Below are positions 21,349-33,000 of a DNA stretch of 64,000 nucleotides, piece after piece. Below the pieces are notes generated by a model, which was not told the DNA's origin, ran no database searches, and saw nothing but the letters and a program-made list of their open reading frames with translations. The translations under genes were made by a program, and so were the position numbers. Location: NCBI GenBank assembly GCA_030141605.1, contig JAQGDQ010000170.1, positions 254,001 through 318,000 of the forward strand, written 5' to 3'. The stretch is from Tubiluchus corallicola. Taxonomy: Eukaryota; Priapulida; Priapulimorpha; Priapulimorphida; Tubiluchidae. Every line of letters starts with the position of its first letter. The first letter of the stretch is position 1.

Positions 21349-24300
21349 CTGTAAACAAAGAAGTTTACAAGATGTTTACACAATAAGGTGTCTGTCATAT
21401 GGCCTCAGATTAAATCACTAGGGTTCTACTTTACCATGGTTACATATCTCATTTACAGTCAATATTTGTTGCGTGCACCTCTCGATAAAGTCTTGCTGTC
21501 AAAGCTCTATTGAATTAAATTCTTCACCTTCTTCCACGTCTATTCTAACTAATAAAAAATGAAGAACAGACATATCACATAGCTATGTGGGTAATTATAG
21601 GACTAATAAACACGATTCTATGGAAAATAGAGTGGTTAAAAAACCGCCATCAATTTCACTTTTATTTTAGACATGAAAAACTTTTATAAAGTTAGTTTCA
21701 CACAGTAAAATGATAAAAGATAAATGAGAGTTTATCTAATTAATAAATTAAAAAAATTATGTACATAGATGAAGTACTACAGATAGGCCTGATAGAGGTG
21801 TGATATACAGTACAAGAATTGTCCTTCCATCTACTGTAAACTTTACCAGGTGCGATATCATCAGAACGCCTGAAGCATCTTAGATAGGTGTTATCGCTCG
21901 TTTCAAGCTGCGATCTTACAGAAAATGAACATATCCTTAGCAACACATCAAAATTAACAGACAGCAAGATTCACTGTCACTTCCTTTGCACTGCAATGAT
22001 AAGGAAGAGAAAACAATTTCCTTATACGTTTGTTATATGTGACTTAAATATCATTAAAAGTACATGCAAAGACCTTTCTCCACAAAGCCGCTCCACAAAC
22101 ACTAGTACAATAGATCCTGAACATCAAAGTTTTGTCTTCTAACTTCAGCTAACATAATTTATGTGTTCTAATATTATTATTATTACTGCCAGTGATGTGA
22201 ATAATGCGTCCCAGATATTTCTCTGCAGAGACAGATTAGATCATACAATCATTATATAGTGCATACTGTGACCACTAGGAATTTTGTTCATATTACAGTA
22301 TAAGGTTTAATAGTCAGCAATTTAGTTTTGTGGGTGTTAATGATTAATAACAAACTCAGAAGCAAAACATTCATAACGTCTCATATCAATTAGACTTTGC
22401 ATAGAACTATTTGTACTAGTCATTAACCAGACATAACAGCATACATCAGATGATTAGGAATACACGGGTTAATTCTACAGCCCATTGTGCGTTGTTCAGA
22501 GAAACGATAAGATTTTTAAAGTAATAATTGAAAAATGGTGTTGACAAAATCCCACCTTGATCAATATGGACAAAAAAAATTACAGACAAATAGTTACCCT
22601 GGGCAAATTACAGTAAAAGTATGTTAAGAATTTCAGAATGATGCTAGACAGTTCAGTGTCACTTATGAATTTTTGTAGAAGTTGATATGGTCAAATACCT
22701 TTGAGGCATCGATAAAAAGCAGATTTATGGGAGAATTCCTGTTTATATAAAAATGAGCAACTCGTTAAGTACATATACGCAAGTCTCAGTGCCAAGTTTA
22801 GTTTTAAAACTAAACTGGTTCTCACTAGACTCAAGATGACAAGAATATCAAATTAGAATAACGTGTCTAGGGATTTTTACTGAAAACCGATCTTAAAACT
22901 ACATAGGTTTATAATTATTACATTCAGTAATGGTTAAATTTTTGTTCTTGACAACAGGTACAAGTACAGAACACATAGTTTCACAGGTGCAAACCTATGC
23001 CGATGAGATTGAACTGAATAAAATTGAGAGATAAGTGTTAACAACAGAGGAACAATAAACGAAGTGACACTGAAAGCAGACACACTATCAGCTCCAGCTG
23101 ATTTATGTTGTTTCAACTTGCATTTAATTACATGCTGAATTTCACAAGGAGTAAAATCGTTTATGCTGGTATCAAGTTTTCTAGTAAAGCTTAACATTAA
23201 AACTTTTGGAAGATCCTTGTTATCTAAAGAATTAACTAAGTTTTTATGATGCTCTTTCCAGAACTCATATATGTCCTTAGCCCCACTAGCATTCTCAGTT
23301 TTGTTTGACCGAGCCAGTTTAGCATTAACTTCATTGCGCAGAACCTTCCAAAAATTGTATCTACATTTTGCAGAAACCTATGCGCAAGCTTGCTAGCCTT
23401 AATGACTTCTTGCTGAAGCTTTCACTCGCGACTTCAGTGCGTATTTGAAGCGAGTTGGATGTGACAATAGACCAGTAACTAGTATCCGAAGACCAAAGCT
23501 CGCAATACGAATATTCTAACAACCAAGTGATAATGCAAGTTACGAAATACGATTTGCGGATTAATATTTCAGCGGAAATAAGAAATATAAAAGCAAACAG
23601 TAACCGAGATATGGGCTAAATCTGTAAAAAAGTTTTTTGCACATCCATACATGATTCAACAGTTAGGTTAAACAATCTCAGTCTGCTACGCCAAAGGGTT
23701 GTGATATGTAATTAGGTTGTCTCACTTATTTCAACAAACCAGAGGCAGCTTAAGACTGTTAGTAAATACAATACATGTACAGGCACTTCTCTGCTATAAA
23801 TAGATAAAGTTACGCTGAACATTTTTCTGTATGATGTATGATGCGTTACACTACACTGTGCGCGGTACCTTACAATACTATAGACTATCGTATTCTAGAA
23901 ATACATATGTATTTAAAAAACAGTTTTTGCAGCCGACCTAACCGCTTGCCACTCGATTTGTTCCAACTCAAGTTATCACACATTAAAAGACTCAAACATT
24001 GATGGTATTTCGCCCTTTTCTACCGTTTGTGGGAGAACCACAAACATTTTTGCTGTTTAATATTTACCAATAACGTAGAGGCTTGTCAGTGAATATTCAC
24101 TTCCCATATAAACAAGGTTTAGTTACAACAGCGAAATACAAACATATAAGGAAGTTACCAGAGCAGAGAGCAAAAAAATTTTCATACAAAACTTCTAAAA
24201 GAAATGCAATGGCCAATGTAAAGGGTTATAGTTAAAAATAAAAAATATGAAGATAGGTCAAGAATATGTTTGTCCTTACAATTAATTAATGACACAAGGT

Positions 24301-26149
24301 ATCTATTGACGCATTCTTGATGTATATGAAAATTTTAGTTAACTGTAAAATACATTTTCTAGTAAAGAATTCTACAGCTAAGAAGCCAGACGAAAAAAGC
24401 CAGATTTAAAGGCTCAGACGTAAAGCGACACTGCTGGATCTATAAACCAATGACAAGGACTGAGGGAGGCAGAATAAACCTAACGCAGAAAAAAACGTCA
24501 ATAAGCAAGATATAAAATTTGATAATAGCAATACAATTTTAAGATTTAAATGCCGCCAGAGAGATTTGTGCACCGTCTAAAAGAACTTTCTACGAAAATA
24601 TACCACAGCGATAATTTGCCATACTGTAACTTAAATATCAACAACATAAATACATCATCCGTAGCAAAAGTTTTCATTATAGTCACATATTCAGCTGGTG
24701 AGGCTCGTTAGGGCAAAAGTTCCTGACAATAAAAAAATCTGCTTGAGGCTAAGAAAGGGCTTTCTAGTTTCTATTCAGGTACTACAAGATATTTTAAATA
24801 CATGATAAATAATAATGAAATAATGAGCTGCGTGTTCGCCATGCAAATTTAGCAGCTGACTGCTGATATAGAGCAGTGCCAATAAAATGACGACATTAAC
24901 ATCTTTGCCTTACCTCGTCTGAATCAAGAGGTGGTGGTGGTGCTTTAGTCATTTTAGCCCACTCAGCTTTAATTCGAGCAGGTGCCACATCTGTGCAAAC
25001 CACTTCTTGTCCCATGTCATCTGAAGGTTTATCAACAGAAGATTCAGTGACTGCAACAGCTTTACTATTTAATTCAGGCTTATTCGACTCATTCTTTGCA
25101 TTAAAGTCGTCATGATCTGACCCAGTTTTACAAACAGCTTCAAACATATGGGTTTCATTATGTTTGATTTCTGAAGAACTGGCTTCCAGCAGTGACGATT
25201 CCACTTTGGGTAGGGGTGAAGAATCAGTTACAGTTTCAGTGACAGCTGCTGAACTGACTGCTTCAGTTGTGCCCGTTGGTTCTTCCATCTTTTCAGTTTC
25301 TGGATGAGAAGGAGCACAAGTTTTGGATGGAACCTTATCTGAGGGAACTTGGTTGGGTATCATTTCCTCAGTGGTTAGTTGTTCTTCACTGTGAGCACAC
25401 ACTTCTGCCACTGTGCTTTGTGCAATAACCTCATTTATAACTTCGTGAGCTTCGACAATGTCTTTATGTACACAAGATTCACAGTTCTCTGGTGAAGTAG
25501 CTTCAACAACTTCACTGGATGCATCTGCTTGTGGCATAGGAGTTGATATGCCAGCAAAAGTTAAATCAGGTTCTCCAACTTCATCTTCTGGCACAAGGTC
25601 CTGTACAGAACTGTCATGGATTTGCCGTACATCAAAAACATTATTAGAAGTTACATTTTTCTCTTCTTGTACTACAGGGTCTTCAGCAACTGTACGTTGA
25701 AGTTCATTACTCTCCCCAGATAAAGGGCAGTTAGCAGATTGTTGATTGTCTTTAGCTGAGGTAGTAAAATCCTCATAAGGACCTGGCTCAGCCTCATCTG
25801 ATATGGATGATGGTACTTCCTCGTCATCTCTCACACACTGTGTTTGCGTCTCTTCCAAAGGCACAATATCCATATGAGTAGTAATTTCTTGCCCATCATC
25901 TGTCCTCACAACTGTATAAATACAACCATCCTCTTCACGTGTTTCTATTGTAATGTCACCATCAGCGACAGCAGTCGTTGTCACTGTTGTCACCACATCA
26001 TCGTCGGTGACTTCAGTAGCAATCTTGATAGGTGTGTCACTGTTGTCCACTGACAGAACACCACTTTCTGCAGGAGATTCTGGCATTGAAACAGCCTCTT
26101 TCTCTTCTACATCTTGCTTTTCTACAAATTCACTCCTTGTACCCTCCAT
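21202..26149 (-). CDS. Two-exon gene for an acidic, low-complexity protein of unknown function
   Basis: Exon 1 is 24914-26149 and exon 2 is 21202-21348 (TAA at 21202-21204). They join in phase 0 across GACGAG|gtaagg and tttacag|ATGAAT, giving 460 residues. The ATG at 26149 has a good context (ggaaATGG), and an in-frame TAA lies about 40 bases upstream. Residues 1-380 are rich in Glu, Thr, Ser, Val and Asp and look disordered (for example TEVTDDDVVTTVTTTAV). The last 80 residues differ: AEWAKMTKAPPPPLDSDE leads into a helical, charged stretch (RIIELEQYYEELKLFEEEL) and a lysine-rich tail (KKDDKKDKKKKSKS), possibly a short coiled coil with a basic end. I recognise no family. The gene follows Lgl in the same orientation but has its own start, and no phase-compatible acceptor links the two. 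The intron holds a decayed LINE and one arm of an inverted repeat. Confidence 0.7.
22290..23375 (-). mobile_element. Decayed LINE reverse transcriptase
   Basis: The minus strand, read across several frameshifts and stops, gives RT blocks in the right order: NFWKVLRNEVNAKLARSN, DIYEFWKEHHKNL, FTPCEIQHVIKCKLKQHKSAGAD, VPVVKNKN then NNYKP, LFIDASKVFDHIN, and finally a DQGGILSTPFFNYY stretch corresponding to the QGGxLSPxLFN block. The DASKxFD catalytic block is present but the FADD/YADD box is not readable. It is clearly a different and older insertion than the element at 4675-8742. Confidence 0.8.
23907..24015 (+). repeat. 109-bp inverted repeat, copy A
   Basis: Runs from atgtatttaaaaaacag to ggtatttcgccc. 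It is nearly identical, in reverse complement, to 29544-29652, including the exact run ccaactcaagttatcacaca. I count roughly ten differences over 109 bases. It lies in the intron of the acidic-protein gene. Confidence 0.9.
24914..26149 (-). CDS. Acidic-protein gene, exon 1
   Basis: 412 codons from the ATG, ending …PPPPLDSDE at the donor GACGAG|gtaagg. The strong Glu/Asp/Thr bias persists for more than 1.1 kb without a stop, which is not expected of AT-rich non-coding DNA. Confidence 0.75.
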
Positions 26150-29100
26150 TTCCAAAATGCAGTATTTTGTTAGGTTTAGTCGAGAAATTTATTCGGCTGC
26201 ACCCACTAAAACATGCTACTAGCACAACTCAGCAGTACCAGGAAATCTAAATTTAACACAAAAACCTCAGTCAGAATTTAAATGGGCTTCCCCGAGCCCA
26301 GCAGCAAACCTGAATGAGATAAAGAAAACGGCTGGAATTCAGTGTTTGTATTGCATGCCAAACCAGCGAAGCACTCATCACCAGCGAGCATTTGTTATCT
26401 TAAGCTCAGTCTGGTGGCAATGAAAAGGACCATCCCATCAGTCTTACAGATAGTTTACCGATACACACATGCACTAGAAACGAATACGTTCAGTTCGGCT
26501 GCTACTGATTTAGTACCACCTGGTAACTACGTAGGAGGGCAAATGCGTGGAAGATCTATTCCAATCACGTGCATACAAAATTCTATCGTCACTACGTCAT
26601 CACATATCTGTGGCGAGTCGGTATCAGTTCTGGAAAAGCACATATAGCTGGCAGCCCTGCACACCGCTGAAAAATTGGGCAGTTTTCTCACAAACAGACA
26701 GCTGTCAAGTTGAATACGAGCTAAACTGTGCTGACTGCTAGGCAACGTTCTCACGTACATTCAATAGCCAGACATAATATAGCCTGGCCTCGAGTGGTTT
26801 ATGTATAAACACCACTAGCGGTCCGGAGTATTTAAAACGACTTAAGTTTCTTGTGAGTCAACATAAAAGGAAATAATTATAATGCCAGGCTTTTCTTGAT
26901 ATGCACTCTATTAGATTTCGTATATAGTGAAACTTTTTCTGCACTGCATAAATAGGTAAATTGAGTGTGAGAGCGCCATAAGCAGGGGAATACTATACAT
27001 ATAGGTGAGCAACCTGTCAAGGGTTTGAATCATTTATCGGAAATGACAGACCGTTGGCGCGACAGTTAAGTGTATTTCCATCGCATGTCCTACTCTCTAC
27101 TTCGTGGTACTGTTATTATCTAATACATAACATACACGCCTTAAGTGATGCTGCATAAGTTAGAGGGCGATCTTGTATTGGAAAAAATAGAAAGTACTTT
27201 TGAGAAAAAATTAAACGATATAAAATATACAAAGAACACAAGCACCAAGTCTCATTAAAACTGAATTCTTATGGCAAAGGGATACACAGGGAAAATGTAG
27301 AAAGAAAGTTTTTTCCACGAAAATGATATGCAGATCCTTGATGTTACCCATGCCCTTCCGACTCCAGAGATGGCGGTGAAAACGGACATTAAACTTTAAT
27401 GTAAATGAAATAAATCTGTCAAAAATGGGATATAAATAAGGATAGCTTGCTGACTCCCTGCTATGCTGAGGTCATTATTAACTACAACTTATTAAACGTT
27501 GAAGCAGCATGAAATATTGAACAGATAAAACTGCAAGTAGTTAAGGCAACCTACTTTGATAATTTTAAACAAGATGGTATGAAAGAATATAATTCAAATG
27601 TCACTCACAAGTAGTTTGTATTAAAGCCACGTTTGACATTAATTGTAATCAAGGTAACACTGCAATTGCATCGAAAAGAAATGACACTCAAGAGACTTTT
27701 AAGTAAAAAACTGACTGGCTTTTTGTTCTGTTATGAACAAACTTACATATTACGATAAATATATTATCCTAATGTATGTGAATTTTCTCGACTGCTGTAT
27801 CTGTTACACTATCCCCAGTGTTTTCAGAAAGATTATAAATTGAGCTTTGGGAAATGTAATGGTAAGTCAGCACATCAAAAGCAGCACAGTGAGAAATCAA
27901 GTTATTACACCAAAAGCAACAAAGCATTTTAGTACACGTATTACGAAACTACCTCTACATCTCTACACATCAGCTCATGCCACAAAGAGGCGCTTCAGGG
28001 TCAAACGCTTTCAAACATCACAATTAGAAAGTATATTTGCCATTTTTTTCTAACAGATATCTTACTTAATTATAGCTAGCAGAATACTTCAAGGCTACAA
28101 TGTATGCTCAGTAAATAAAATTCATGCCAATTCAAACAATTCCTACAAACCACAAGTGGGATATTTCAAAATTTTACGATTTGTACACAGTGATCATTAT
28201 AACGAAGTTTGTTTAAACATGGCGAGTTGAAATTTTTTTAAAGGAACTCAAATTTTGACAAAAATTAATATCTTTTAAGTTACAAAATGCATATTACAGC
28301 ATTTAGTAAAATAAGGTGTAACCTTTTCTTAAACAATGGATTTCTCCTACGAGAGGTGATAAGAGTAATATATTCAATGAAAAAAGAGGCTTAATGAAGG
28401 TGCCTACCGATAGCTTAAAAATGAATATGGAACCCTTTGATAACACTTCAATACACTTTAATTATAAGTCAATGAAATTCGTTTTATTAAACAGCCAAAC
28501 ACGTATAAACGGACAGTAAACTAATGTCTGTACAAAAATAACATACAGGGAAAGAGAAAGGAATGACAGACTGTCATTGTCGCACAGAAAATTACTGTAA
28601 CGTTCTTTGCATAAACAACATATTTTATTCACATTTATGTAATTGGGCAATTTATACCATGAAAGCTGTGAACAAACATACAGCACCGATAATCTGTACA
28701 AGCATAAATATAATGCCCTAGATCTTATGCAAACAACATAATCTTATTATTAAATATTAAACAGTGAGCTGCCTAGAATTCTATAGCGGTCCTGCATTAC
28801 TGTATTGGCTAGTTATTAGCTGCAGGGTAGCAAGAAACCAAAATAAGCCAAAAAAGTTGTTGGGGACATTCTTAATTCTGGCACTACAGGCACAATGACT
28901 GCTAGCAGAAAAACGTCTACACGTGTATTTGGAATGTATCTGCACGCATACGCTGGATGTCCAGTGTTTAAGCACCGGAAGTAAAATTGGCCATGATAAA
29001 ACGGAACTGTTGCAAGTTTAGTATATCCACGCCAACAGCTTCTGCACATTCCAGAAGTAATGATTTTCATCGAAATGGGCAAGAAGGAAATGTGTGACGA

Positions 29101-29946
29101 GGTAAAAAGGCCTCCGAATCAAATTTGCACCATCATATTTTTATCCTTTCGGCGGGCCCGGGAATGTGTACCGCTTCCTATGCACTAACAGACAAAAACT
29201 GGGGTAACAAAATTTTGTATTGAAAGTCACTTCTATTATAGATTTTTTTCTTTGCGATTTAACGATGCAATTCTTGATTTACAGAGAGAAAGAAAAAGTT
29301 CTTTACTTCTTAGACTAGTCAGACATTAATGCCTCGTGTAGGCACATCTTTCGAAATACATTCGTTTGTCTTTTACAAGATTGTTGGTGAAACTACAGCT
29401 GTGAAAAGGGACTAAAAAATTATAATAAAACTACTCAGAATGTAGTCTATGATGTACCCTCACTTACTAGTCTTCAGGGAAATTTCACTTAATATTACAA
29501 AACGTGAATAGTGCGACAATTCACTCCTTTGGTTGACAAGTACGGGCGAAATACCATCAATGTTTGAGTCTTATAATGTGTGATAACTTGAGTTGGAACA
29601 AGTCGAGTGGCAAGCGGCTAGGTTGGCAGCAAAAATGGTTTTTTAAATACATCTAGTACTTTAAGATATCATTGCTTCGCAAATATGAAATGATTGGGCT
29701 ATGTGCACATTTTGTACAGGAAAAATGGAGATGTATGTAGAACAATTTGAGTTTTTTGTGTTGACTGTAAATGGACAAAAATGAATACATAGGGTACAAG
29801 TTTGGCAAACTGTTCCAGAACTACTGTAGCAATGTTGTGAAAATAGTACACTATTAAAACCATTAATTTTTTACATTTAAACCATAAAACACAAAAAATA
29901 AACCACAATGATCCAATGACAAGGCGAAACAATTAAAAAAAAATTA
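26150..29946. other. Intergenic between Lgl and the acidic-protein gene
   Basis: No coding exon recognised. The part next to 26149 should hold the promoter of the acidic-protein gene; a CACGTG E-box core occurs near 26565. AATAAA in minus orientation at 28624-28629 and 28483-28488 are candidate Lgl poly(A) signals, both more than 1.3 kb past the stop. Copy B of the inverted repeat is at 29544-29652. Confidence 0.45.
29544..29652 (-). repeat. 109-bp inverted repeat, copy B
   Basis: Reverse complement of 23907-24015. The two copies sit about 5.5 kb apart in opposite orientation and bracket exon 1 of the acidic-protein gene. Similarity ends sharply at both sides, as expected for a short interspersed element. 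No terminal repeats, target-site duplication or RNA polymerase III boxes are evident. Confidence 0.9.
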
Positions 29947-30055
29947 TTAGAATGACTTACTCCCATTAGCTGCTACAGGTTGACTATCGGTAGCCTCCGC
30001 AGCAGACTCTGCCTTTTTGATGTCACTCAAGTCATCCATCTTGCTTTCCACCGGC
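29947..30055 (-). CDS. llgl: Lgl exon 27, probable last exon
   Basis: [20 protein letters not shown], then AANGSKSF and TAA at 29947-29949. A perfect donor, GGGA|gtaagt, sits 14 bases before the end of the stop codon, so the exon may also be spliced in phase 1 to an exon I could not find. Ending here agrees with the position of the C-terminal motif near the end of other Lgl proteins. Confidence 0.7.
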
Positions 30056-33000
30056 CTAAAAACAGAAATCATAAGCATTAAACTATTTCTTAACTGATGC
30101 TACTAATGTAAAATACGCTATTGTGTTTTTACCAGCACATTTTGCAATAGCAGTAATGCACACAAATACGTGTAGGCATAACATCTGCTAAAGAATTGAA
30201 CATGATGTGGTACTTTTAAATGTTAATTTAAGCTTGTTAGAGAAACTTTTCATTATTACAATTTCTAGGAATATTAAGAAATAATAAGTTGGGAAGCCAC
30301 ATAAATGTTAAGTGCATATGCTTGTCATGTTATTTGTGTAACTACTAAACAGCATGTCATCATGGTGAAAAATTGCTTACTTTGGTTAAAAGTTTGTGTA
30401 ACTGCACAATGCTAGAACTTATCAAGGTAATTAATTTCTGAATATGGGAGTCAACTGGAAATCATCCAATATGAGCATCATTTTCAAAATGGCCAACAAA
30501 CAGGTTATTGCTAGCTTATAAGCCCACACGATGCTTCTGATGTCTATATAATAGAGGTTTTCAAGGTCAAAGAATCCATATCTGCTGCTTTAAAAACACC
30601 TATCACATCACCTTATGCAGGATTATATATAGGACTGATAATACATGTAGATGCTGCAAAAGTAGATGTAGATTAAATGTAGATGAAAACTGCTCTACTT
30701 AATTTCACCTAGGTAAAGTGGTTGATATTTTTTAAAAACTGAATATTATTTGTTGCCTACTGGGGGTACTATGAAAAGAGGTAATGTTGGTATGGTAAGT
30801 GGGTGTTGCAGCATTTATTCAATTGTACAAACAGGCATGTATTATTTTTACTGGTAAATTTTTTGCAGATAATAGAAGAGGATTCTTCCTAAACATCATA
30901 GTAAATAAATGGTTTTAGATTATTCTTCTGCTAATGGTAGCTTTTACTAGAGATTTAAATAAGATATGTTTTAAGGTTTATAAAAATTTTTGAAACAAAT
31001 TTCTTTCTGAAAATAAGATTCACTTTATTAAGACTATCAAATATGCATCAATAATAGTTAAAGCTTACGTGTCGAGTACAATAAGCGAGTTAAAAAAAAT
31101 CCGATTGAAATTTCAGCCAACTATTAAATGACTGACTGTCATGAAGAAGGTGATAAATATTTCACCTAAGTTAGTGATGAAACCAACCCACAATTATTGA
31201 ATCGCTAAAACCAAACTTGACAGAAAAACTCTGAAATCTGAACAAGCTGGCACAGAGCCCAAATACCCTTTGGATTACAATGTCCAATAGTCACAGCATT
31301 TGATTTGTAAAGAACATACAATGATTCCTGAGTTATATTTTCTTTTCTTTTCGCTTTCAAAAATTCAACAACTGTGGGTTCATTCCACCAATAACCAATA
31401 ATTTTGGAATAAATACTATAAATGAAATACGTTTCATAATGGTACCAAGTGATGAAAATATTTAGAAAATTTGGCACAAGCTTACTTAGTGTGGTCTGTG
31501 ATGATATCTTCTTCTGTTACATCACCACCTGTAACATCTTCTGTTGACTTTTCTTCCTCCTCTTCTTTCTGCCCATCAACTGTTTCTTTGCCCTTTTCCA
31601 CTTCTTCCTCTTTAGGTCTGCAAATTTAATTGGAAGTAGTAAGTACTTAATTATAAAAAATTCAGTACAAAGATTCCACAAATTACAAATGGTGTTGTGC
31701 AGGGCCAGCTCTAAGTAGTTTGCCTCCCTAGGCAACAGCTATTTTTAGGACCTCCTCTCAACAGTCAACTCCTTTCCCACAGTCCCTGTGTACTCCTCCC
31801 CCCCCCCCCACTCACAAAACTGAATTTTTGTTGTATATAATAAAACACAATGGTGCCTGTGTGTTAGGCTTATACAAGTATCATAGTGTACTAATTAACT
31901 CTAGTTAATTACCTATCTACAGCTTGTGTTGATTTCATTTGAAATTAAATTCATGATCTTATTGTACAGCCTGGGCTTTCAGGAGCAATCAAAATTTCTA
32001 CAATTTCGGCTGCATACTCTTCAAGTAATCTTGGTGAGATTTTCACTCAGCCTTTTCATCAGAAAATTTTTGAAATTCTGCCTATACTTTGTCACATACA
32101 TCCATTTTACTGTTTCACAACCTTTACAATCATAACTTTGATCTGGTTACAAATACTTTTTTGATATTCAGTGTCTTCCAGCCTTAGTACCTTTCGTTTC
32201 CTGTATTATGCTCTTGAAGACTTTGATTCTTATAGCTTTATCTGCCATAATTAGACAAGTGCTATTGCAAGAAATTTTTCTCTGCTGCTCTATGCACACA
32301 ACATAAACTGTTGGCAAAAGCTGGGTAATGTGCCAGTAATCCTTGCATGAGATGACGTAATATTAAAAAGTCAGGTAAAGCAAAAGAAAAAAGTGTTATG
32401 CTGAGGGAAGAGAGCTCCGTGTTAGCATCAATGAATGATATACTATGTCAGGAAAACAATTCAAGTAGCTCATTTCATTTAATTCACAGTTGCGAACTTA
32501 AGCAATTACATAGACACTACGTAACTACTTACGCTAAACTTAAAAAAAATTAAAAAAATTACTTGCAGAATTTGCCTAGTGGTAGAGCCTCTGTCCTGCT
32601 GTCATGGCATGATAATAGTGAAAGCAAACCTTTCATAAAAGTGTAAAGAAAAGCTGCCTGATAACACTGAAAGCTACTAATACATTATTATAAAATGGGC
32701 AAACAGAATAATAAAACCCTGGTGATCCTTACGCTGTATGATCAGTGACTATATCTTGTGTCAAATCTGCTGCTTCTGCCTGTGATTCATCAGCAGGCTT
32801 ATCTTCTTCTTCTGCTTCCGTCTTTTCTTCCACCTTTTCGTCCTTCTTCTCTTCTGCTTTCTCTCCTTCTTTATCCTTGCCACTATGAAGACAAATAACA
32901 GTTCAGTAACAACAGTGCCAAATAAGCACTTTGTGATAGCCAAACGAATAGAAGCACATCAGCACTACATAAGAAATATTATGAGTTTCTTTGCCAGATT

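Larger units (their letters stand above)
21349..24913 (-). other. Intron of the acidic-protein gene
   Basis: Holds a decayed LINE RT (22290-23375) and one copy of the inverted 109-bp repeat (23907-24015). Otherwise AT-rich with no gene recognised. Confidence 0.5.

Noticed and set aside
21202-30055. Acidic-protein exons as the 3' end of Lgl
   Set aside because: The acidic frame has its own ATG with an upstream in-frame stop, and no acceptor in the phase left by Lgl exon 27 precedes it.
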